64,000 nucleotides of DNA from Alicycliphilus denitrificans_A (GCF_044792555.1 NZ_CP126238.1:248001-312000), one strand, 5' to 3'; counted from the stretch's first letter, positions 44,281 through 55,735 are shown. The notes: a model not told the origin generated them from the sequence alone. Made by a program: numbers and translations.

Positions 44281-45264
44281 TTACTGGTCCAGCTTGATGT
44301 TGTTCTTGCGGATGATGTTGCCGAAGCGCTGGTATTCGGCGAGGTGGAAGGCCTCGAAATCGGCCTGGGACATGGGGCGCAGCTCGGCGCCCACGGCCTC
44401 CAGGCGGGTCTTGGTCTCGGCCATGGCGATGACCTTGTTGACCTCGTCGTGCAGCTTCTGCACCACGGCCTTGGGCGTCGCGGCCGGCATGTAGATGCCG
44501 TACCAGGCACTGATCTCCACGCCGGGCAGGCCGGACTCGGCCATGGTGGGCACCTGGGGCAGCTGAGGGTTGCGCTCGCGCGTGGTCACGGCCAGGGGGC
44601 GCAGCTTGCCGGCCTTGATCTGGCCGATCACCGAGGGCATGGTGTCGAAGCTCATCTGCACCTGGCCGCTGACCAGATCGACCTGGGCGGCGGCGCTGCC
44701 CTTGTAGGGCACATGGGTGATGGAGATGCCGGCGGCGTCCTTGAACACCTCGGCCGCGATGTGCTGCGTGCTGCCGGTGCCGCTGCTGGCGAAATTGATC
44801 AGGCTGGGGTTCTTCCTGGCCAGGGCCACCAGCTCCGCCACCGAGTTGGCGGGCACCGAGTTGCCCACCACCAGCACATTGGGCACCGAACCGACGAAGG
44901 CCACGGGCACCAGGTCCTTGTTGTTGTCGTAGCCCAGCTTGAGCAGGTGCGGCGCGATGGCATGGGCCGTGACCACGCCCATGACCATGGTGTGGCCGTC
45001 GGTGGACTTGGCCGTGACGTCCACCGCCAGGGTGTTGGAGACGCCAGGGCGATTTTCCACCACCACCGGTTGCTTGAGCAGCGGGGCCAGGCGATCCGCC
45101 ACGGCCCGGGCCATGGCATCGGTGCCGCCGCCGGGCGCGGAGCCGACCAGCATGCGCAGGGGTTTGCTGGGCCAGCTGCCCGCATCCTGGGCGCTGGCCT
45201 GCCAGGGCAGCAGGCTGGCGCCGATTGCGCTCGTCAGGGCCAGAAATAGCGTGCGTCGTTGCAT
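44281..45264 (-). CDS. Bug/TctC family substrate-binding protein
   Basis: 327 residues with a Sec leader (MQRRTLFLALTSAIGASLLPWQASAQ). MLVGSAPGGGTDAMAR and VPYKGSAAAQVDLVSGQVQMSF are the Bug signatures. It is first in the sugar-acid operon and divergent from LysR. It should deliver or sense a hydroxy acid metabolised by the four enzymes downstream. Confidence 0.93.
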   Translation of the reverse strand: MQRRTLFLALTSAIGASLLPWQASAQDAGSWPSKPLRMLVGSAPGGGTDAMARAVADRLAPLLKQPVVVENRPGVSNTLAVDVTAKSTDGHTMVMGVVTAHAIAPHLLKLGYDNNKDLVPVAFVGSVPNVLVVGNSVPANSVAELVALARKNPSLINFASSGTGSTQHIAAEVFKDAAGISITHVPYKGSAAAQVDLVSGQVQMSFDTMPSVIGQIKAGKLRPLAVTTRERNPQLPQVPTMAESGLPGVEISAWYGIYMPAATPKAVVQKLHDEVNKVIAMAETKTRLEAVGAELRPMSQADFEAFHLAEYQRFGNIIRKNNIKLDQ

Positions 45265-45326
45265 AGGTGTCTCCTGGGTAATGGTGAGCGCATCGTAGGC
45301 AGGCTATTGATACGTGTAAACTGAAA

Positions 45327-45346
45327 GTTATTGATGAATCAATAAC
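45327..45346. promoter_or_regulatory. perfect 20-bp palindrome, likely LysR operator
   Basis: GTTATTGATGAATCAATAAC is an exact palindrome in the 102-bp gap between the divergent Bug operon and the LysR gene. A partial copy (CTATTGAT) lies 24 bp to the left. Position and symmetry fit a LysR recognition site plus an activation site. The binding itself is inferred. Confidence 0.65.
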
Positions 45347-45366
45347 CTGAGGTAATCAAAACGGCC

Positions 45367-46302
45367 ATGGGATCCATTGACCGGAGCGACAGCACGCCGC
45401 AGTTGCTGAACCGCCTGCGCATGCGCCAGGTGGCGCTGATGCTGGCCATCGATGAACGCCAGACGCTGCGTGGCGCCGCCCATCAGCTGGGCTTGACCCA
45501 GCCGGCGGCGACAAAGATGCTGCATGAGTTGGAAGGGGCCCTGGGCCAGTCGCTGTTCGACCGCGTGGGCCGGCGCCTGCGGCTCAACGCCGCGGGTGAG
45601 CGGGTGATGGCCTACTTTCGCAACCTGCGCGGCAGCATCGAGGCGCTGAACCGGGAGCTGGACGAGCTGCGCCAGGGCAGCGCCGGGCGCCTGGCCGTGG
45701 GCAGCATCATGGCGGCCTCGCCGGGGCGGCTGACACGGGCGCTGCTGGACTTGAAGCGTCAGCTGCCGCTGCTGGAGGTGGAGGTGGCGGTGGACACCAG
45801 CGACCGCCTGCTGGCGCAGCTGCACGAAGGCGTGCTGGAGGTGGTGATAGGGCGCATGACCGGGGGCACGGACAGCGACTACCGCTTTCGCGCCATCGAT
45901 GACGAGGCCCTGGCCATCGTGGCGGCCAACAACCACCCGCTGCTGCAGTCGCGCAGCGTGACCTTCGAGGCCCTGCAGGCCTATGGCTGGGTGCTGCAGC
46001 CGCCGGGCAGCCCCATGCGCGCGCTGATCGAGCAGGAGTTCCGCGCCCATGGCCTGGGCCTGCCGCGCGGCCTCATCGAGACTGGCTCCATCCTTACCAC
46101 CATGAACCTGGTGCGCGGCTCGGACATGGTGGGCGTCATTCCCCAGGCCGTCGCCGACATCAATGCCGGGCACGGCATGCTGCGCATCCTGCCCTACCGC
46201 ATGAGCAGGAAGCTGGAGGCCTACGGCAGCCTGGTACGCCAGGACCGGCCCATGAGCCGGCCGGCCGAGATGTTTCTGGAACTGCTGCACCGCAAAGACT
46301 GA
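45367..46302 (+). CDS. LysR family transcriptional regulator (GbpR-like)
   Basis: 311 residues. The helix-turn-helix is QTLRGAAHQLGLTQPAATKMLHELEGALG, and an effector domain follows. The TQPAATKMLHELE form is typical of sugar-acid regulators such as GbpR. It is divergent from the Bug-PdxA2-enolase-DapA-ALDH operon, with a perfect palindrome between them, and is its likely activator. Confidence 0.92.
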   Translation: MGSIDRSDSTPQLLNRLRMRQVALMLAIDERQTLRGAAHQLGLTQPAATKMLHELEGALGQSLFDRVGRRLRLNAAGERVMAYFRNLRGSIEALNRELDELRQGSAGRLAVGSIMAASPGRLTRALLDLKRQLPLLEVEVAVDTSDRLLAQLHEGVLEVVIGRMTGGTDSDYRFRAIDDEALAIVAANNHPLLQSRSVTFEALQAYGWVLQPPGSPMRALIEQEFRAHGLGLPRGLIETGSILTTMNLVRGSDMVGVIPQAVADINAGHGMLRILPYRMSRKLEAYGSLVRQDRPMSRPAEMFLELLHRKD

Positions 46303-46456
46303 GGGCGGCGCATCACGCCCCGCCCGCATCAAGCGGGAGCGTGTGTGCCATCGATTAATGCATCAAATCGGCCTTCTAGGCATGTGGAGTAAGCGTGTCA
46401 TGCTCCTTAAATTGAAGCAAAACGGCATCATCGTGCATCGCTTTCACCATGGCGCT

Positions 46457-46537
46457 TCAGCCTTCGTCGGGTGCGCTGGCCTGGTCCAGCGCCGTAATGT
46501 CGTCCGCAGTCAGCTGTAGCCGCGTGGCGTGGATCAT
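46457..46537 (-). pseudogene. 26-codon remnant of an aldo/keto reductase-type gene
   Basis: A short frame, MIHATRLQLTADDITALDQASAPDEG and a stop, reads like the C-terminal helix of an aldo/keto reductase (LTADDxxALDxASAP). It follows an AGGAG site with a 7-nt spacer, so it could still be translated. It looks like a gene whose body was deleted, leaving only its end behind the dioxygenase gene. No other coding sequence is seen in the rest of 46303-46585. Confidence 0.45.
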
Positions 46538-46551
46538 GTGCTTACTCCTGT

Positions 46552-46592
46552 ATCAATAGCTGCTTGCGCTTGTTGGGTAAGGGCTTCAGTCG
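46552..46592 (+). repeat. dispersed palindromic repeat, copy 8 (degenerate)
   Basis: ATAGCTGCTTGCGCTTGTTG and then TAAGGGCTTCAG. The right arm has drifted and overlaps the stop codon of the dioxygenase gene. Confidence 0.6.
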
Positions 46593-47413
46593 AAACGGAT
46601 CGCGGAAATGTCCACCGCCATGACGCGGTCGGTGAATACCTTGGCGCCCCGGCTGTCGCCGGCCGCGCCGGCCACCACGTGCAGCGGCAGCAGATGCTCC
46701 TCGGCGCGCGGCGGGTGCGACAGGCGGCCGGCGGGGCCGCTTGCCTGGGCCCAGTCGGCCAGGCGCGCATTGCGCTCAGGCGCAGGCAGGGCCACCGTCT
46801 CGCCCAGCCAGCGGTCGAACTCGGCGCCGATGGCGGTCGAGCGCGGGTCGCCGTAGCCGCGCATGTTGTGATAGCTCATGCCGCTGCCGATGATCAGCAC
46901 GCCTTCGCCCCGCAGGGGCTCCAGCGCCTGCCCCAGGCGGATGTGCTCGGCCGCATCCAGGCTCTTCAGCAGCGACAGCTGCAGCACCGGGATGTCGGCG
47001 TCGGGGAAGGCCAGCATCAAAGGGATGAAGGTGCCGTGGTCGTAGCCGCGCGCGCCGTCCTGCGCCGGGGCGAAGCCGGCGCCGGCCAGCAGGCCGGCCA
47101 CGCGCTCGGCGAGCAGGGGCGCGCCGGGCGCGGGGTAGCTCAGCTCGTAGGTGTGGGGCGGGAAGCCGTAGTAGTCGAACAGCATGCCGGGCCGCTCGGC
47201 GCTGCTCATGCTGGGCTGCGCGGCCAGCCAGTGCGCCGTGACCAGAGCGATGGCCTTGGGCCGGGCCGGCAGGCTGGCGGCAATGCCGCGCAGGTAGGCG
47301 GCGGTCTTGTCCCAGGCGCCGGCCGGGCTCCAGTCCATGAAGAAGCAGGGGCCGGCGCCGTGCGGGATGAACAGCGTGGGCATGCGGGAGGTGGGGTGGG
47401 TGGTATTTGTCAT
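46586..47413 (-). CDS. DODA-type class III extradiol ring-cleavage dioxygenase
   Basis: 275 residues. LFIPHGAGPCFFMD near the N-terminus, LVTAHW, DYYGFPPHTYELSYPAPG, GYDHGTFIPL and GSGMSYHNMRGYG hold the conserved His residues of the 4,5-DOPA dioxygenase group; some relatives bind Zn or Fe. The reaction is aromatic diol cleavage, although several bacterial members have unknown substrates. It is divergent from a LysR gene, the usual arrangement for this family. Confidence 0.92.
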   Translation of the reverse strand: MTNTTHPTSRMPTLFIPHGAGPCFFMDWSPAGAWDKTAAYLRGIAASLPARPKAIALVTAHWLAAQPSMSSAERPGMLFDYYGFPPHTYELSYPAPGAPLLAERVAGLLAGAGFAPAQDGARGYDHGTFIPLMLAFPDADIPVLQLSLLKSLDAAEHIRLGQALEPLRGEGVLIIGSGMSYHNMRGYGDPRSTAIGAEFDRWLGETVALPAPERNARLADWAQASGPAGRLSHPPRAEEHLLPLHVVAGAAGDSRGAKVFTDRVMAVDISAIRFD

Positions 47414-47438
47414 GGATGTTAGTTTGAGTTTTGACGGA

Positions 47439-47461
47439 GGATTTTTAAAGCCTCAAAATCC
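47439..47461. promoter_or_regulatory. inverted repeat between dioxygenase and LysR, possible operator
   Basis: GGATTTT and AAAATCC are exact complements with a 9-bp spacer in the 75-bp divergent gap. It is a plausible LysR binding site for the dioxygenase promoter. No other support is available. Confidence 0.4.
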
Positions 47462-47488
47462 CCAGACAGTTAATACCCAGAGTGTTGA

Positions 47489-48385
47489 ATGGACCGTATC
47501 ACCAGCCTGCGCGTATTCGCCCGCGCCGCCACGGCGGGCAGCCTGTCGGCCGCGGCGCGCCAGTTCGACATGTCGCCCGCCATGGCCGCCAAGCATGTCA
47601 ATGCGCTGGAGGCGCGCCTGGGCGTCAAGCTGCTGCACCGCTCCACGCGCCGGCTGGCGCTGACCGATGCCGGCGCCAGCTACCTCGATGCCGTGCAGCG
47701 CATCCTGGCGGAGCTGGACGAGGCCGATGCGGCGGCCGCCTCGCAGCGCCGGCTGGCCACCGGCCTGCTGCGGCTGAACGCACCGCTGGTCTACGGCCTG
47801 CGCCACATTGCGCCGCTGATGCCGGCGTTCAGCCAAACGCACCCGGCCGTCACGGTGGAGCTGGGCCTCTCGGACGCCGTGGTGGATCTGGTGGAGCAGC
47901 GCTGGGACCTGGCCGTGCGCATCGGTGCGCTGCACGACGACAGCCTGCAGGCGCGCCGCCTGGGCGATTGCCAGCTGGTGCTGTGCGCCGCGCCCGCCTA
48001 CCTGGACCAGCATGGCGTGCCGCGCCGCGTGGCCGACTTGGCCCGGCACAACTGCCTGGGCTACACCTTGTCCAGCACCAACAGCCCGGCGCAGTGGTGC
48101 TTTGGCGAAGGCGGCCGCGTGCGGCAGAAGGTGCGTGGCAACCTGCGCGCCAACAGCGGCGACGCGTTGCTGGCCGCCGCGCTGGGTGGCCAGGGCCTGA
48201 TCTACGAGCCCAGCTTCATCGTCGGCGAGGCCCTGGCGCGCGGTGCGCTGCTGGCGCTCACGCTGGACCAGCCCACGCACGACCTGGGCGGTATCCACAT
48301 CGTCTGGCCCGCGGCGCGGCACGCGCCGGCCAAGGTGCGGGCGATGATCGACTTCCTGGTGCAGCGGCTGGGCGCGCGGCCGTGA
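47489..48385 (+). CDS. LysR family transcriptional regulator
   Basis: 298 residues. MDRITSLRVFARAATAGSL and SAAARQFDMSPAMAAKHVNALEARLG form the DNA-binding domain, and a full effector domain follows. It belongs to the group that typically controls a neighbouring oxidoreductase. Divergent from the DODA-type dioxygenase gene, which is its likely target. Confidence 0.92.
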   Translation: MDRITSLRVFARAATAGSLSAAARQFDMSPAMAAKHVNALEARLGVKLLHRSTRRLALTDAGASYLDAVQRILAELDEADAAAASQRRLATGLLRLNAPLVYGLRHIAPLMPAFSQTHPAVTVELGLSDAVVDLVEQRWDLAVRIGALHDDSLQARRLGDCQLVLCAAPAYLDQHGVPRRVADLARHNCLGYTLSSTNSPAQWCFGEGGRVRQKVRGNLRANSGDALLAAALGGQGLIYEPSFIVGEALARGALLALTLDQPTHDLGGIHIVWPAARHAPAKVRAMIDFLVQRLGARP

Positions 48386-48463
48386 CTGCGGCTCACGCCA
48401 GCACAACCACGCTGGAAAATAGCGGTCGCATCCATGCCCTTTGGCATCTGCCCCATCCCTTCC

Positions 48464-49207
48464 ATGCCTTCCGTTGATTCACCATCCTCCGGCACGGCGC
48501 CGGGCCACTCGGCCTACGACGGCGTGGCCGCCGGCCGCATGTCGCAGCGGCTGAACTGGCTGCGCGCCGCCGTGCTGGGCGCCAACGATGGCATCGTGTC
48601 CACGGCGGGCCTGTTGCTGGGCGTGGCGGGGGCCAGCCCGAGCTTCGCGGCGCTGCTCACGGCGGGCGTGGCGGGGCTGGTCTCGGGGGCGCTGTCGATG
48701 GCGGCGGGCGAGTATGTCTCGGTCAGCACCCAGCGCGACACGGAGCGCGCCGCCGTGCGCCTGGAGCATGAGGAGCTGACCCAGCTGCCCGAGGTGGAGC
48801 TCAAGGAGCTGGCGGCCCTGCTGCAGAAAAAGGGCCTGAGCCATGCCACCGCCTTGCAGGCGGCCCAAGAGCTGACGCAGCACGATGCGCTGGCGGCCCA
48901 CACGGAGATCGAACTGGGCATCAAACCCGGCCAATACACCAATCCCTGGCATGCCGCGGGCGCGTCCGCCGTGGCGTTTGCCGTGGGGGCGCTGGTGCCC
49001 CTGCTCGCGGTCTTGCTGGCGCCCGCGCCATGGCTGGTGCCGGTGGCCATGGGGGCGGTGACGCTGGCGCTGCTGCTCACCGGCGTGACCTCGGCCCATC
49101 TGGGCGGCGCGCCCAGGCTGCGCGCCGCACTGCGCAACGCCGGTGGCGGCCTGCTGGCCATGGGCGTGACCTATGCGGTGGGGCGGCTGGTCGGCACGCA
49201 GCTGTAG
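48464..49207 (+). CDS. VIT1/CCC1 family metal transporter
   Basis: 247 residues from MPSVDSPSSG; an ATG at 48434 is also open. NWLRAAVLGANDGIVSTAGLLLGV, VSGALSMAAGEYVSVSTQRD and an acidic central helix before two more membrane segments match VIT/CCC1 proteins, which move Fe2+ or Mn2+. Five membrane helices are expected. It stands between LysR and the metH riboswitch and shares neither operon. Confidence 0.9.
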   Translation: MPSVDSPSSGTAPGHSAYDGVAAGRMSQRLNWLRAAVLGANDGIVSTAGLLLGVAGASPSFAALLTAGVAGLVSGALSMAAGEYVSVSTQRDTERAAVRLEHEELTQLPEVELKELAALLQKKGLSHATALQAAQELTQHDALAAHTEIELGIKPGQYTNPWHAAGASAVAFAVGALVPLLAVLLAPAPWLVPVAMGAVTLALLLTGVTSAHLGGAPRLRAALRNAGGGLLAMGVTYAVGRLVGTQL

Positions 49208-49285
49208 CCGCTGCGCGCGGCGGTTCGATCCGAATAGGCCTTGACGGCCACCCGGCGTGGAGCTGGCCGTAAAATCCCAGGCTCT

Positions 49286-49390
49286 GCCCCAAGGAGCGCT
49301 GCAGCAGCGCGGGTGCCATCCGGCACGCGCTGTCAGGCTTGGGGCGGCGGCGGGGGAACGATCCGCCCACCGGATGCAACGGCGCTCACC
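49286..49390 (+). ncRNA. S-adenosylhomocysteine (SAH) riboswitch
   Basis: P1 is GCCCCAAG (49286-49293) with CTTGGGGC (49338-49345). Inside it are AGGAGCGCTGCA, a CAGCGCG/CGCGCTG stem, and CAGGCTTGG. After the second hairpin comes GCAACGGCGCTCACC, whose GCGCTC (49382-49387) pairs with GAGCGC (49294-49299) to form the pseudoknot. These match the SAH class. SAH-bound RNA frees the ribosome site; see the sequestering stem at 49383-49426. It controls metH, a methyl-cycle gene, as known for this class. Confidence 0.92.
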
Positions 49391-49426
49391 TGTTTTTTCT
49401 GCCTTGGGTTTTTTTACAGGTGAGCG
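49383..49426 (+). promoter_or_regulatory. RBS-sequestering stem of the SAH riboswitch
   Basis: CGCTCACCTG (49383-49392) and CAGGTGAGCG (49417-49426) are perfect 10-bp complements. The second holds the AGGTGAG ribosome site of metH. The first overlaps the riboswitch pseudoknot strand, so the two pairings exclude each other. This gives a simple translational on-switch. Confidence 0.85.
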
Positions 49427-49428
49427 AG

Positions 49429-52173
<2,745 letters not shown>

Positions 52174-52181
52174 TTACTCCT

Positions 52182-52206
52182 CTCCCGGCGCGTCGCGGGC
52201 CGGGAG
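52182..52206. terminator. possible hairpin between convergent metH and Bug genes
   Basis: CTCCCGG and CCGGGAG form a 7-bp stem with an 11-bp loop and no clear T-run. It lies 9 bp after the metH stop and 24 bp before the Bug stop. Confidence 0.35.
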
Positions 52207-52229
52207 GCAGGCGATGGCGGGTGCGCGCC

Positions 52230-53210
52230 TTATTTGTCGGACCAGGGCGTGGTCTTCCACAGGTTCACAAAATCGGCCGTCGCCTTGTCCAGGCGGGCCT
52301 TCCAGGCCGTGCCTTCGACGTAGTCCATTTCGGTGAACTGCGAGGCCATTTGTTTCTTGAACTCGGGGTCGGCGGCGATGGCGCGCAGCGCCTCTGTCAG
52401 GCGGCGCTGCACGTCGGCGGGAATGCCAGCGGGCGCGACGATGCCGCGCTCGGAGTTGAACACCAGACCCACGCTCTGCTCGACAAAGCTGGGCACGTCC
52501 TTCGCCAGGGCCGAGCGCCCGTTGCTGGCCTGTGCCAGCACGCGCACCTTTTCCTGGAAGGGGGCAACCTCTCCCAGGTTCATGCCGCCGACCACGACAT
52601 GGCCTCCGAGAACGGCGGTGCGCAGCGGGCCGGCGCCGTTGTAGGGGACATGGTTCAGGCGGGTGCCGGTCAGGCGCTCGAACAGCACCATGGCCAGGTG
52701 GTCGTCGGTGCCCACGCCGGTGGAGCCATAGCTGATCTCGCCGGGATGGGCCTTGGCGTCGGTGACCAGGTCGTTCAGCGTTTTGTACTTGCTGTTGGCC
52801 AGCACGCTGAAGGCGCTGGGATCGCGTACCAGATTGGCGATATAGGAGAAGTCGCTGGCCTTGAACTGCGTCTTGCGCTCGATGGGCAGAGTCACCAGGC
52901 CCGGCATATTGGTCATGCCGATCACGTAGCCATCGGGCGCTGCCTTGGCCACGTAGGCCAGGCCGATTTCGCCGGATGCGCCCACCTTGTTGGTCACCAC
53001 GACCGAGGTGCCCAGGTGCTTGCCCAGGAACAGCGCCAGGGTGCGCGCCGTGATGTCGGTGCCGCCGCCGGCGGCGAAGCCCACCACCAGCTCGATGGGT
53101 TTCTCGGGCCAGGCGGCCCATGCTGGGGCGGCGCCGATGGCCAGGGCGCCGATGGCCAGGGTCAGGGTGCGGCGGGTGCGGGCGAAGAGGGAGGGGAGGC
53201 GGATGTTCAT
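52230..53210 (-). CDS. Bug/TctC family substrate-binding protein
   Basis: 326 residues with a leader (RTRRTLTLAIGALAIGAAPAWA). LVVGFAAGGGTDITAR and VPYNGAGPLRTAVLGGHVVVGGM are the Bug signatures; the second has N where most copies have K. It is the last gene of a three-gene operon (ALDH, HIBADH-type, Bug), divergent from GntR. Confidence 0.92.
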   Translation of the reverse strand: MNIRLPSLFARTRRTLTLAIGALAIGAAPAWAAWPEKPIELVVGFAAGGGTDITARTLALFLGKHLGTSVVVTNKVGASGEIGLAYVAKAAPDGYVIGMTNMPGLVTLPIERKTQFKASDFSYIANLVRDPSAFSVLANSKYKTLNDLVTDAKAHPGEISYGSTGVGTDDHLAMVLFERLTGTRLNHVPYNGAGPLRTAVLGGHVVVGGMNLGEVAPFQEKVRVLAQASNGRSALAKDVPSFVEQSVGLVFNSERGIVAPAGIPADVQRRLTEALRAIAADPEFKKQMASQFTEMDYVEGTAWKARLDKATADFVNLWKTTPWSDK

Positions 53211-53255
53211 GTGTCTCTCACAATGAGGTTTGTCAATGGAATCGAGGGGCGGGAA

Positions 53256-54158
53256 TCAGGCCGGATGCCTGGTGGGCACGGCGGGGCAGCCCCAGTCGGC
53301 CCAGAGCTTGGCCACTGCGGCATAGTCGTCGCGGCCGTAGCCTGCCGCGGCCGCCATGTCGTACACGCTGTGCGAGCCCTGGATGGCGAACAGCGGCACG
53401 CCCAGTGTCTGCGCGAGCTGCAGCGCCAGCACCGAGTCCTTGCGCGCGGCCTCCAGCGGCATGCCGCCGGCATAGTTGCCGTTGACGATGCGCTCGGCGT
53501 AACGGTGGGTGAGCGGGCGCTGCAGGCCCATCTGCGCATCCGACAGCAGGGCGATGAGCTTGTCGCAGCTCACGCCGGCGGCGGTGGCCATGGCGCCGGC
53601 CTCGGCCACGACGATCATCACGGCGTGGGCCACGGCGTTGTTGATGACCTTGGCTGCGGCGCCAGCGCCCTGGGCGCCGAAATACACCTGTTTGGTGGTG
53701 ATGGCGTCCAGCACCGGCTGGGCACGCGCGATCGCCGCAGTGTCGCCGCCCAGGGCCAGCGAGGCAGTGCCAGCCACCATCTGGCCCACGCCGGCCATGA
53801 TGGAGGCGTCCACCACGTCGATGCCATACGAGGCGAGCAGCTTTTGTTCGGCATGGATGTGCTCGGGGTTCACGGTGCTGGTCTCCAGCACCACGGCGCC
53901 GCGCGGCAGCTGCGGCGCGATCTGCTGCAGCACGCTGAGTGAAATGGCCGGATTGGGCAGGCACAGCACGACGATCTGTGTGGCCTTCAGGTCTTCGGGT
54001 GCGGTGATCGCCGTGGCGTTGAAGCTGTCCTTGGCGCGCTGCAGCGCCGCCGCGTCCAGATCGAACACCAGGGTCGGGAAATGGCGCCCCACGCGCTCGG
54101 CGAGCGGGTAGCCCATGTTGCCAAGGCCATAGATGGCCACGGGAGTTGCTTGGCTCAT
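53256..54158 (-). CDS. 3-hydroxyisobutyrate dehydrogenase-family oxidoreductase
   Basis: 300 residues from MSQATPVAIYGLGNMGYPLAER, which includes the Rossmann motif GLGNMG. DASIMAGVGQMVAGTASLALGG replaces the usual DAPVSGG substrate loop, and AAAKVINNAV carries the catalytic Lys. The altered loop suggests a beta-hydroxy acid other than hydroxyisobutyrate. It follows the aldehyde dehydrogenase gene by 30 bp. The two would oxidise an alcohol to an acid by way of an aldehyde or semialdehyde. Confidence 0.85.
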   Translation of the reverse strand: MSQATPVAIYGLGNMGYPLAERVGRHFPTLVFDLDAAALQRAKDSFNATAITAPEDLKATQIVVLCLPNPAISLSVLQQIAPQLPRGAVVLETSTVNPEHIHAEQKLLASYGIDVVDASIMAGVGQMVAGTASLALGGDTAAIARAQPVLDAITTKQVYFGAQGAGAAAKVINNAVAHAVMIVVAEAGAMATAAGVSCDKLIALLSDAQMGLQRPLTHRYAERIVNGNYAGGMPLEAARKDSVLALQLAQTLGVPLFAIQGSHSVYDMAAAAGYGRDDYAAVAKLWADWGCPAVPTRHPA

Positions 54159-54188
54159 TGTGTGTCTCTCTTGCAAAAAAGAAATGGA

Positions 54189-55625
54189 TTACTTGGCCAC
54201 GGGCAGCGGCTGGGCGTGCAGGCCGAAGTACATGCTCTTGACCTGGGCGTATAGCTTCAGGCCGTCAATGCCTTTTTCGCGACCGACACCGCTGTTCTTG
54301 AAGCCGCCGAAAGGCGTGCTCGTGACCGACTGCTTGTAGGTGTTGATCCAGACCGAGCCGGCCTCCAGGGCGCGGCCAACGCGCCAGGCGCGCTTGAAGC
54401 TCTCGGTCCAGATGCCGCAGGCCAGGCCGAAGGCCGTGCCGTTGGCCTGGGCGATCAGGTCTGCCTCATCCTTGAAGGGCAGGGCCACGAGCACGGGGCC
54501 GAAGGCCTCTTCCTGGCAAGAGGCGGCCGTGGCCGGCAGGCCGTCGATCACGGTGGGCAGGTAGAACGCGCCCTTGTCATATTCGCCTCCGGTGGGAATG
54601 GCGCCACCGCACAGGATGCGCCCGCCCTCGGCGCGCGCGCGCTCCACGAAGGCGGTCACACGATCGCGATGGTGAAACGAGGCCAGGGGCCCCATTTCCA
54701 CGCCTTCGGCATCGGGCAGGGCCACCCGCAGGCTCTTGGCGCGCGCGACCACCTGGGCCAGCACCTCCTCATAGATGCTGGCTTCAATGAACAGGCGCGA
54801 CCCGGCCACGCAGGATTGGCCGGCGGAGCCGAAGATGCCCGCGATCACGGCGGCCACGGCATGTTCGCGGTCGGCATCGGCAAACACCACATGCGGCGAC
54901 TTGCCGCCCAGCTCCAGCGCCGTGGGCACCAGGCGGTCGCCGGCCACGCGGGCAATGGCGCGCCCCGTGACGGTGCCGCCAGTGAACGAGATCATGCGCA
55001 CGCCAGGGTGGGCCACCAGGGCCGCGCCTACATCGCAGCCGCGGCCCTGCACCACCTGCAGCAGGTCTTTGGGCAGGCCGGCGGCCAGTGCGATGCGAGC
55101 CAGTTCGGGGGCCAGCAGCGGCGAGTCTTCCGAGGGCTTGAGGATCACGGCGTTACCTGCGGCCAGCGCGGGCGCGACCTTGGTCGCGTCGTTCATGATC
55201 GGCGAGTTCCAGGGCGTGATGGCAGCGACCACGCCGAAGGGCTCGAGCACGGTGAACGACACATAGTCGCCGCGCGCCGGCGTCACATCGGTCTCCAGCG
55301 TTTCGCACACGCCGGCGTAGTAGCGAAATGTTCCTATGGCCGAGTCCACCATGCCGCGGCACTCGCCCAGTGGTTTGCCGTTGTCCTGCATCTGCAGCTG
55401 GGCCAGCGACTCCTTCTCGGCGGCCAGCCCGTCGGCAATGGCGTGCAGCACCAGGGCGCGCTTATGCGGCAGCAGGGACTTCCAGCCGCAATGGTGAAAG
55501 GCTTGCCAGGCGCGCTCGATGGCGGCATTGAGTTCGGTTGCCGAGGTGACGGCGACGCGAGCGATTTCCTCGCCGTTGGCGGGGTTGGTGCTGATGAGCT
55601 CGCTAGAGTCGGGGGACGGGGCCAT
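54189..55625 (-). CDS. aldehyde dehydrogenase
   Basis: 478 residues from MAPSPDSSELISTNPANGEEI. ITPWNSPIMNDATKVAPAL, FTGGTVTGRAIARVAG, LELGGKSPHVVFADAD (Glu) and SAGQSCVAGSRL (catalytic Cys) are present, as is INTYKQSVTSTPFGGFKNSG near the end. It is the first gene of the GntR-facing operon. Substrate unknown; the neighbours suggest a hydroxy-aldehyde. Confidence 0.92.
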   Translation of the reverse strand: MAPSPDSSELISTNPANGEEIARVAVTSATELNAAIERAWQAFHHCGWKSLLPHKRALVLHAIADGLAAEKESLAQLQMQDNGKPLGECRGMVDSAIGTFRYYAGVCETLETDVTPARGDYVSFTVLEPFGVVAAITPWNSPIMNDATKVAPALAAGNAVILKPSEDSPLLAPELARIALAAGLPKDLLQVVQGRGCDVGAALVAHPGVRMISFTGGTVTGRAIARVAGDRLVPTALELGGKSPHVVFADADREHAVAAVIAGIFGSAGQSCVAGSRLFIEASIYEEVLAQVVARAKSLRVALPDAEGVEMGPLASFHHRDRVTAFVERARAEGGRILCGGAIPTGGEYDKGAFYLPTVIDGLPATAASCQEEAFGPVLVALPFKDEADLIAQANGTAFGLACGIWTESFKRAWRVGRALEAGSVWINTYKQSVTSTPFGGFKNSGVGREKGIDGLKLYAQVKSMYFGLHAQPLPVAK

Positions 55626-55735
55626 GATGAGGGTCCAAAGTTGAAATTCGTGCGGCAGTCTAGAAAGCTCCTTGCGCAAGTTCAACAGGCACGTTGTCGC
55701 CGATTCGGGCGATGGGAATATTGATAAAAATAGGG

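Noticed and set aside
43135..45249. Open frame of 704 codons opposite PdxA2 and Bug
   Set aside because: His/Gly/Gln-rich antisense translation without motifs.
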